Below are positions 1 through 5,107 of a stretch of 5,107 bases of DNA, in pieces. The notes below the pieces were generated by a model. That model worked only from the letters and a program-made list of their open reading frames with translations, did not search any database and had not been told where the DNA came from. Position numbers and translations under genes: made by a program. Numbering within the stretch: the first letter of the stretch is position 1; the number at the start of each line of letters is the position of its first letter. Origin of the DNA: Ilumatobacteraceae bacterium (GTDB taxonomy: Bacteria; Actinomycetota; Acidimicrobiia; Acidimicrobiales; Ilumatobacteraceae). Location of the stretch: positions 1-5,107 of the forward strand of contig JAHRVJ010000359.1 in NCBI GenBank assembly GCA_019090765.1, given 5' to 3'.

Positions 1-195
1 CTCACCGAGATTCCCGTCAGGATGTTCGCTGGCGGTGAAGACACCGGGTGGGTAGTGCCGATGGAGGAAACGGCGGCAGAACTGGAGGAACTCGGCGGTG
101 ATGTCGAGTTGGAGATCTTCCCGGGCGAAGGGCACATCGTTGGAGCGCTACGTGACGGTGTTCGTGTCTTCGACGAACTCGACTCAAGCCGCTGA
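1..195 (+). CDS. Alpha/beta-hydrolase family protein, C-terminal fragment (5' end outside window)
   Basis: Frame 1 is open from the first base to a TGA at 193-195 and gives the last 64 residues of a protein. The pattern fits the end of an alpha/beta-hydrolase fold enzyme. A strand ending in FAGGEDTGW would place the catalytic Asp at fragment residue 14. A helix rich in Glu and Ala (about 21-32) follows, then a strand leading to FPGEGH, where His45 is the expected catalytic base of the Ser-Asp-His triad, and a final amphipathic helix. The nucleophile Ser and its GxSxG elbow would lie upstream, outside the window, so the substrate (ester, peptide, lactone or other) cannot be told. The spacing of Asp, helix, strand and GxGH resembles dienelactone-hydrolase or prolyl-oligopeptidase-like members. 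It is the only plus-strand gene and converges on the helicase gene, with 10 bases between the stop codons. The reading frame is well supported; the family call rests on a short fragment. Confidence 0.75.
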   Translation, partial: LTEIPVRMFAGGEDTGWVVPMEETAAELEELGGDVELEIFPGEGHIVGALRDGVRVFDELDSSR

Positions 196-209
196 GGTTG
201 GCGCCTCAG
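192..209. repeat. Inverted repeat spanning both convergent stop codons, possible bidirectional terminator
   Basis: CTGAGG at 192-197 pairs perfectly with CCTCAG at 204-209 across a six-base TTGGCG loop. The left arm contains the TGA of the hydrolase gene. The right arm contains the complement of the TGA that ends the helicase gene, so the hairpin is nearly symmetric about the 10-base convergent gap. A stem here could stop transcription from both sides. There is no run of T after the stem in either direction, so it is not a standard intrinsic terminator, and a 6-bp palindrome can arise by chance in GC-rich DNA. Confidence 0.35.
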
Positions 210-2773
210 GTGGCAGCGTTGGTGATGTCAACCAAGCGCAACACCACGCGACCCTCGGCGGCAGAGGCTTCGAGGTCGGCCTTTGCAACTATTCGCCACT
301 CGTTTGAATCCTCCGGGTCACGCAGGATCTGAGTTACCAGCGACGTTGACCGGTCATACGAAAACAGTTCTCCCGAACGGGCACCGCCGTCTACGAGTAC
401 ATCATCAAATTCCTCGCGATACGGCGCCATTGCTTCGACTACAGCTTCACCAGAACTCCAGCGCTCTGAATCGACTGCTTCGGCGACAATCTCGTCGTAG
501 CCACCGCGCCGGGCAAGGCGCTGCACCCAATCGAAGATTCGGTTGCGAACCATCACACGGAACGAGCGCTCATCATCCACGATGGTGCGCTCAACATCAC
601 GGGGAGCCGGACGCACAGCAGCATCCTTGCGTTCATCCTCAGCAGGGTGCAGCATCCGCTCCCACTCATCGATCAGGCTCGAATCAACTTGGCGGACAAG
701 CGCGCCCAACCATGCAATGAGATCGTCCAGTTCGGCGTTACGTATCCCCTCTGGCACGTTCTGAACCAAGCCCTTATACACGTCAGACAAGTAACGCAGC
801 ACCACGCCTTCGGACCGTTTGAGCCCATAGTCTTGGACGTATTCGCCAAAGGTCATCGCCCGCTCGTACATCTCGCGTACGATCGACTTCGGTGACACAT
901 TGTCTTGCCCGACCCACGGATGACGGACCCGAAACTCGTCGAAGTTGCCGTATACCCATTCACGATTCGGCTTCGGGTATTCCACGTCGTTCAGCCGCTC
1001 GATACGTTCGTCATATTCGACGCCAGAGGCCTTCATCTCGGCCATCAGATCGGACTTCGCTCGGTTGAGCTGAGCCGCCAGGACCACTCCCGGATTTTCC
1101 TGAACTGATTCGACGACAGTGAGCACGTTGAGAGCATGGTCAACCTCTTCACCATCCTCGGGGGCGGGGAGTTGGCCGAGCGCCTCGACCGCCCAAAGCG
1201 ACAGCGGCTGATGAAGCGCGAACTGGTCTTGCAGATCGAAGTTGACCCGTACACGACGACCGAACTCATCGGGCTCAGCGGGGAACTCCAACAGTTCGGC
1301 GGCAACCAGCGAGCGGTAGATCGCAATCGTGCGCCGAATGTGGTCGCGTTGACGACGGCGAGGCTCGTGATTGTCGACCAGCAGGCGCCGCGTCGCTTCG
1401 CATCCATCAACGCCTTCGATCACTGGACGGTCAAGCATGCTCATCACCATCTGATGATTAACTCGGAAATGCGACTTCAATGCTTCGGGTTCGCCGTCTT
1501 TGAGCTTCTCGAAAGTGTCGATGGTCCAGTGGGCGTACCCACGGTCGGGCTGCTTCTTCTTGACGACCTTCTTCTTGCCGGAAGCAGCCGCCTTCTCCTC
1601 GGCTCTCCGATTCTCAACCACATGAGGCGGAGCCTGCACCCACACATCGCCACGATCATCGAAACCCTTGCGACCCGCACGGCCAGCGATCTGGGCGAAC
1701 TCGCGATTCGACAAGATCCTCACACTGATCCCGTCGTACTTGCACAGTCGTGTGAACAGCACCGTTCGGATCGGCACATTTACCCCGACGCCGAGGGTGT
1801 CGGTGCCACAGATGATCTTCAGCAGTCCGTCTTGAGCGAGCTTCTCGACCAGCAACCGATACTTGGGTAGTAGCCCCGCATGGTGAACGCCAACGCCGGA
1901 CACGAGATACCGACGGAGGTCCTTGCCGATTGGGGAGTCGAAGCGAAAGTCAGCCAACGCCGCCTTCACCGCCGTCTTCTCGTCCTTAGTAAGTGGATCG
2001 AGCGATACATAGTTCTGGGCTGCTTCGGTGGCGTCCTTCTGTGTGAAATGCACGATGTAGACCGGGGCCTTGGCAGACCCAAGGAGCTCCTCAACACTCT
2101 GGTGCAACGTGGACGTGCGGTACTCGAAGTCAAGCGGCACCGGTCGTTGCGATGAGCGCACGACAGTTGTCGGCCGGCCACTGCGTTCGGTGAGATCTGT
2201 CTCGAAGAACTTGACCGAGCCAAGCGTGGCCGACATCAGCAAGAACTGAACGTGAGGAAGTTCAAGGAGCGGTAGCTGCCAAGCCCAGCCACGCTGCGGG
2301 TCTCCGTAGTAGTGGAACTCGTCGACGATCGCGACATCGATATCAGCGGCGGGGCCGTCGCGAAGCGCCCAGTTCGCGAGCACCTCCTGTGTGCAACAGA
2401 TGATGGGAGCGTCAGGATTGACTGAGGCGTCACCAGTGACCATCCCCACTCGCTCCGACCCGAACTCACGACAGAGGGCGAAAAACTTCTCGCTGACCAG
2501 CGCCTTGATCGGTGCCGTGTAGACACTGCGGCGACCGGCCGCTAGCGCCGCGAAATGTGCTGCGGTTGCGACCAGCGATTTTCCCGACCCGGTCGGAGTA
2601 TTGAGGATGACGTGGTTGCCAAGGAGAAACTCAAAGATCGCTTCCTCCTGCGCCGGGTACAGCTCAAGGCCGAGTTCGATGGTGTAGTCGACGAAGCCGG
2701 TGAGGACTTCGTCGGCGTCAACGTCGTCGCCGGTCGCGTTGGGCAGTTTGCTGATCAGCGGGGGTTCGGACAT
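206..2773 (-). CDS. Ski2-like superfamily 2 DExH-box helicase with C-terminal DUF3516 region
   Basis: A complete 855-residue ATP-dependent nucleic-acid helicase, probably cytosolic and RNA-directed by analogy with Ski2/Mtr4. Motifs in order: a Q-motif-like LYPAQEEAI (38-46); motif I TPTGSGKS (59-66), the ATP phosphate loop; Ia APIKAL (87-92); TGD (113-115); TQE (128-130); motif II DEFH (151-154) with Mg-binding Asp and catalytic Glu; motif III SATL (181-184); the Ski2-typical GVHHAGLLP (295-303); motif V GTDTLGVGVNVP (323-334); motif VI QIAGRAGRKG (361-370) with the arginine fingers. A lysine-rich linker (about 394-407) leads into roughly 450 residues matching the family region called DUF3516, whose role is unknown. 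The length is normal for this architecture and all core motifs are intact. The ATG at 2771-2773 gives the expected short leader before the helicase core, but no clear Shine-Dalgarno precedes it. It lies 19 bases after the methyltransferase stop on the same strand, so co-transcription and coupled translation are likely. RNA processing or turnover is an inference; the actual substrate is not shown. Confidence 0.95.
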   Translation of the reverse strand: MSEPPLISKLPNATGDDVDADEVLTGFVDYTIELGLELYPAQEEAIFEFLLGNHVILNTPTGSGKSLVATAAHFAALAAGRRSVYTAPIKALVSEKFFALCREFGSERVGMVTGDASVNPDAPIICCTQEVLANWALRDGPAADIDVAIVDEFHYYGDPQRGWAWQLPLLELPHVQFLLMSATLGSVKFFETDLTERSGRPTTVVRSSQRPVPLDFEYRTSTLHQSVEELLGSAKAPVYIVHFTQKDATEAAQNYVSLDPLTKDEKTAVKAALADFRFDSPIGKDLRRYLVSGVGVHHAGLLPKYRLLVEKLAQDGLLKIICGTDTLGVGVNVPIRTVLFTRLCKYDGISVRILSNREFAQIAGRAGRKGFDDRGDVWVQAPPHVVENRRAEEKAAASGKKKVVKKKQPDRGYAHWTIDTFEKLKDGEPEALKSHFRVNHQMVMSMLDRPVIEGVDGCEATRRLLVDNHEPRRRQRDHIRRTIAIYRSLVAAELLEFPAEPDEFGRRVRVNFDLQDQFALHQPLSLWAVEALGQLPAPEDGEEVDHALNVLTVVESVQENPGVVLAAQLNRAKSDLMAEMKASGVEYDERIERLNDVEYPKPNREWVYGNFDEFRVRHPWVGQDNVSPKSIVREMYERAMTFGEYVQDYGLKRSEGVVLRYLSDVYKGLVQNVPEGIRNAELDDLIAWLGALVRQVDSSLIDEWERMLHPAEDERKDAAVRPAPRDVERTIVDDERSFRVMVRNRIFDWVQRLARRGGYDEIVAEAVDSERWSSGEAVVEAMAPYREEFDDVLVDGGARSGELFSYDRSTSLVTQILRDPEDSNEWRIVAKADLEASAAEGRVVLRLVDITNAAT

Positions 2774-2792
2774 TCGCGTTGAGCGTAGAGGG

Positions 2793-3518
2793 TCAGCGGG
2801 AGGGTCCTCTGGTCCAACAGAATCCGGCGAGGCTCGGTATGTGCGCTTGGCCGTGATACTCGTGGAACCGTTCGATGCTGGCTGCGCTGGGCCCGCGTTC
2901 GATCATTTGGTCAAGGTTCCAGCCTGCCGTGGCTGCGGCTGTGAGTAATTCACCCACCGGGCGGTGGACCAGGTCAACTGTGCGCTCGCCGGCTTCGTGC
3001 GGCCATGAGCCAGCCGTCAGGTAGTTACCCCAACGCCAGAGAATCTCGCCATTTGGGTCAACCAAGGGCTCGGACTCTGGGGCGGTGGCAACGGGGTGAT
3101 TGATGACCACCAGCAGTTGACCGCCCGGACGCACGGCAAGCGCCACGCTGCTGAAGAAACTGACGTGATCGTCGATGACATCTAGCAAGCCGACACTGAC
3201 GGCTCTGTCGAACACCCCAGGCCGTACCCAACCGAGATCTGGCATGCGACCCAGGACGACCGGTCCGGCGGATGCTGCTCGACGTAACAGATCCATGGAG
3301 TAGTCGGTACCGATCACCGAACCGTCGATGAGCCTCATCGATTGGCCCTCGCCACACCCCAGGTCGATGGTCAGGGAACGGCTTCTGTCACCTTCGCGGC
3401 TGTGATTGCTGTCGCTGAGCAACTCGCTGAGTATCGCGAGGGTGTCGTCGGATTGGCCGGGGTCCTCACGAACTGCATCAACCCACCAATCGGCGATGTC
3501 GTCCCAGTTCTCACCCAT
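2793..3518 (-). CDS. Class I SAM-dependent methyltransferase, substrate unknown
   Basis: A complete 241-residue protein with a Rossmann-type methyltransferase core. Motif I, TIDLGCGEGQ at 50-59, is the glycine-rich SAM-binding loop. VIGTDYS (69-75) ends the second strand, with Asp72 placed to bind the ribose hydroxyls. FDRAVSVGLLDVIDD (103-117) is the motif IV region, and RPGGQLLVVINHP (130-142) is the usual strand-turn after the core helix. The tail has the HRPVGELLTAAATAGW segment (185-200) seen in many Methyltransf_11-type small-molecule enzymes. The N-terminal W-D-x-x-A-x-W-W segment is also typical of such proteins. Only two cysteines are present (55 and 234), which argues against an arsenite methyltransferase. 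The ATG at 3516-3518 overlaps the last 8 bases of the upstream peptidase gene and has no strong ribosome binding site of its own, which suggests translational coupling. The next in-frame Met (residue 61) lies just after motif I, so this start is sound. The methyl acceptor cannot be named. Confidence 0.9.
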   Translation of the reverse strand: MGENWDDIADWWVDAVREDPGQSDDTLAILSELLSDSNHSREGDRSRSLTIDLGCGEGQSMRLIDGSVIGTDYSMDLLRRAASAGPVVLGRMPDLGWVRPGVFDRAVSVGLLDVIDDHVSFFSSVALAVRPGGQLLVVINHPVATAPESEPLVDPNGEILWRWGNYLTAGSWPHEAGERTVDLVHRPVGELLTAAATAGWNLDQMIERGPSAASIERFHEYHGQAHIPSLAGFCWTRGPSR

Positions 3519-4590
3519 CTGATGCCAAGTTTGTCAGAGCGGCAGCGATCACCTCGTCGAAGCGCAAGAGAACTTTTGCAATCCATCTCGGATCATCGTC
3601 AGCAAACGCAGCTCGAACCTGGGCGCGGATCGCGGCAGCTTCTGGCGCAGCGGGGTCTCCATGAGCATGGAGGACGGCGTCAGCGCGCAGCGCCTGGAGT
3701 ACCGAGATGATGTCGACGGTGCCGTATTCGAGCCCCACCCCGGTGATCTCGGTGTCGGGCACAAAGTCGTCGAACCGTGCCAGCCACTCACCGGTCAGGG
3801 TGGCCGAAACTGAGTCCCCGTCGACTATCGAGCGAACGTCCCCCCACCATGTGGTCGCTCGTTGAAAGCTCGAACTTTTCGCTCTGGCGCTGGATCCCAA
3901 CTCGCCGTGTCCTGAAGGGCCGAGGCCGGTGTGCAAATCGACAACACCAACACGACGTGCTGGGCTCAACAGCCTGGACGCGTTCTCACGCATCCAACGA
4001 TGCGACCAGGCTGGACCGGTACCGCCATAGAACACGCCGGTGGGGTGGCTGAACTGTCCACTGCTCACCACGTGTTGCAGTTGCTCGAATCCCTCCCGTT
4101 CGGCAAACGCCAGCAGCTCCGTAGTTGTTTCTTGTTGGGTGTCTTCGTCCCACGAATCGGGCACAAGTAGCGGAGCCAGATTGGCGTAGTCGTCATTCGC
4201 GGGCGGTGGCTTGGCCCAGTCGATGAAGTTGCGGTTGAGGTCAACGTTGTCTTCATTAACCCGTCGGACCCAGGCGAACCCATGTGGATTGAAAGCGTGG
4301 ATCAACACGACGCGCACCTCGTCGGGGCAGTTCCGGGCGGAGACCTCGAGCCATCGGCGCTGGAGTTCCGACCCAGTAAAGCCTTCGACGCCGTGTGTGC
4401 CTGAGACGATGAGTAGGGCGGCATCAGCCGCGGGGTTGCCGACCACGGCAACGTCGACGGCGAGGTCCTCGCCACCGGGCCCTTGTAAGGGGTGAGGGTG
4501 AGCCTCCATTTCCGCTCCGGCTGCCTCGGCTGCGCCTCTGAACGCCGTGCGTGCCTGCTGGTAATCGTCTGCGAGACGTAGTTCCCTCAT
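3511..4590 (-). CDS. M14-like zinc carboxypeptidase family protein (DUF2817)
   Basis: A 359-residue protein resembling the DUF2817 branch of the M14 metallopeptidase fold, which also holds carboxypeptidases and aspartoacylase-like amidohydrolases. Numbered from the chosen start, SGTHGVEG supplies the zinc pair His66 and Glu69 (HxxE). NVDLNRNF (115-122) contains the Asn-Arg pair that binds a substrate carboxylate in M14 enzymes. DLHTGLGPSGHGEL carries the third zinc ligand His220, and GLEYGT offers Glu288 as the likely catalytic acid/base. All expected active-site residues are present, so it should be a working hydrolase. No signal peptide or membrane segment is visible, which suggests a cytosolic enzyme. 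The frame is open further, to an ATG at 4636-4638, but the ATG at 4588-4590 lies 6 bases behind a perfect GGAGGT and begins MRELRLADDY, so I prefer it. The gene overlaps the downstream methyltransferase by 8 bases and follows the channel gene by 61 bases. The substrate (peptide, N-acyl amino acid or other amide) is unknown. Confidence 0.88.
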   Translation of the reverse strand: MRELRLADDYQQARTAFRGAAEAAGAEMEAHPHPLQGPGGEDLAVDVAVVGNPAADAALLIVSGTHGVEGFTGSELQRRWLEVSARNCPDEVRVVLIHAFNPHGFAWVRRVNEDNVDLNRNFIDWAKPPPANDDYANLAPLLVPDSWDEDTQQETTTELLAFAEREGFEQLQHVVSSGQFSHPTGVFYGGTGPAWSHRWMRENASRLLSPARRVGVVDLHTGLGPSGHGELGSSARAKSSSFQRATTWWGDVRSIVDGDSVSATLTGEWLARFDDFVPDTEITGVGLEYGTVDIISVLQALRADAVLHAHGDPAAPEAAAIRAQVRAAFADDDPRWIAKVLLRFDEVIAAALTNLASDG

Positions 4591-4596
4591 TGTGTT

Positions 4597-4602
4597 ACCT
4601 CC
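4597..4602 (-). promoter_or_regulatory. Shine-Dalgarno sequence deciding the peptidase start
   Basis: On the minus strand the sequence reads GGAGGT, then ACACA preceded by one A, then ATG. This is a full anti-16S match with a 6-base spacer. The upstream alternative ATG at 4636-4638 has no comparable site. This fixes the start of the M14-like gene at 4590 and removes 16 residues from the longest possible frame. It is the only strong ribosome binding site I see in the window. Confidence 0.85.
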
Positions 4603-4651
4603 GCTGCCAGCATGCCACGCAAGGGCGGGGTCAGGCATGTGCCCGAAAGGG

Positions 4652-5107
4652 TCAGGGCTCGCGATGGTGATGAAATAGCGGCTTAATCAGAGCGAACGCG
4701 ACCAACGCCCCAACCAGTTGCATCGCGATGAACATCGGTGCCGACGATGGAGCGATCCCGGCGAAGGTGTCACTCAGCGTCCGAGCGATTGAAACCATCG
4801 GGTTTGCGAAGCTTGTCGAGGATGTAAAGAAATAGGCGCCACCAATCCAAACGCCGACTGATACCCCAACGACATAAGGCTTTCCATGGCGAACGGCACC
4901 ATGGATGATCAGCAATAGACCGATAGTGGCGATCACCTCTGACAGCCAGATTGGCCAGCCATCACGGTGGGTCTCGGAGAGGAAGACCGCGCCCCTACCG
5001 GTCTGGTCGGAGAACATCAGGTTCGCCAGCATCGCGCCAATGCACCCACCGATGATCTGCACGATCACGTATCCGCCAGCTTCACGCGTGCTCATCTCAC
5101 CCATCAG
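4652..5107 (-). CDS. MIP/aquaporin family channel, C-terminal part (5' end outside window)
   Basis: The frame runs off the right edge and leaves 151 residues of an integral inner-membrane channel for water or small neutral solutes; whole family members are about 230-250 residues. Counting from the Met at 5102-5104, which is probably internal, membrane segments are seen at about 12-31, 52-71, 77-94 and 124-144. These fit transmembrane helices 3 to 6. The second pore half-helix, TSFANPMVSIAR (97-108), carries the second NPA box as NPM. The residue after it is Val, where classical aquaporins and GlpF have the selectivity-filter Arg. The following TLSDTFAGIAP is characteristic of an actinobacterial and proteobacterial aquaporin branch often found beside arsenic-resistance genes. 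The first NPA box and helices 1-2 must lie beyond 5107. The tail ends in HHHREP. The stop is 61 bases upstream of the peptidase start, with no intrinsic terminator between them. The family call is firm; the transported solute is not known. Confidence 0.88.
   Translation of the reverse strand: MMGEMSTREAGGYVIVQIIGGCIGAMLANLMFSDQTGRGAVFLSETHRDGWPIWLSEVIATIGLLLIIHGAVRHGKPYVVGVSVGVWIGGAYFFTSSTSFANPMVSIARTLSDTFAGIAPSSAPMFIAMQLVGALVAFALIKPLFHHHREP

Noticed and set aside
1553..1576. The lysine-rich stretch in the helicase as a low-complexity insertion or sequencing artefact
   Set aside because: The frame is intact on both sides, and a basic linker at this point is, as I recall, usual in DUF3516 helicases.
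1136..1870. A 244-codon open frame on the plus strand opposite the middle of the helicase gene
   Set aside because: It lies wholly antisense to conserved helicase and DUF3516 sequence, including motif VI. Its translation shows no recognisable motif, and it has no convincing ribosome binding site. Long antisense frames are common in GC-rich genes.
2312..2323. DEFH in motif II of the helicase as an unusual Walker B box
   Set aside because: The Asp, Glu and His are all present and the third position is variable in DExH helicases, so it should be functional and unremarkable.
2793..3518. The methyltransferase as an arsenite methyltransferase (ArsM), given the arsenic-type aquaporin nearby
   Set aside because: It has only two cysteines, one of them inside the SAM-binding loop, so the set of arsenic-binding cysteines is absent.
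4591..4651. Terminator between the aquaporin and peptidase genes (CCC-TTTC-GGG just after the stop; CATGCC/GGCATG arms 17 bases apart)
   Set aside because: The stems are only 3-6 bp, one loop is long, and no T-run follows on the minus strand, so neither is a credible intrinsic terminator.
1..5107. A new anti-phage defence or mobile system combining helicase, methyltransferase and peptidase
   Set aside because: The helicase has a chromosomal housekeeping architecture and the methyltransferase looks like a small-molecule enzyme rather than a DNA methylase. There is no nuclease, recombinase, repeat array or compositional break.

Overview
The window looks like ordinary chromosomal DNA of a moderately high-GC bacterium, most likely an actinobacterium. 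The best support is the 855-residue Ski2-like helicase with a C-terminal DUF3516 region, an architecture I know mainly from Actinobacteria. The clade within that phylum is not resolved; an Acidimicrobiia-like marine or freshwater lineage is only a guess. Coding density is very high, with no gene-free stretch above 61 bases. I see no tRNA, rRNA, CRISPR array, insertion sequence or prophage gene.

Layout from left to right: (1) bases 1-195, plus strand, the last 64 residues of an alpha/beta-hydrolase. (2) A 10-base convergent gap in which an 18-base inverted repeat carries the stop codons of both flanking genes. (3) Bases 206-2773, minus strand, the DUF3516 helicase. (4) Bases 2793-3518, minus, a class I SAM-dependent methyltransferase of unknown substrate. 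(5) Bases 3511-4590, minus, an M14-like zinc carboxypeptidase-type protein (DUF2817 family), with its start moved inward to an ATG behind a perfect GGAGGT. (6) Bases 4652-5107, minus, the C-terminal two thirds of a MIP/aquaporin channel whose second NPA box reads NPM; its start lies beyond the right edge.

The four minus-strand genes follow each other with gaps of 61, -8 and 19 bases in the order channel, peptidase, methyltransferase, helicase, so they may share a transcript. The peptidase-methyltransferase pair overlaps and is probably translationally coupled. The proteins do not form a pathway I recognise. The channel resembles aquaporins often found near arsenic genes, but nothing else here confirms an arsenic locus. 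I found no convincing new multi-gene system. The points most worth a second look are the altered NPA box, the uncharacterised helicase domain, the coupled peptidase-methyltransferase pair and the symmetric stop-codon hairpin.
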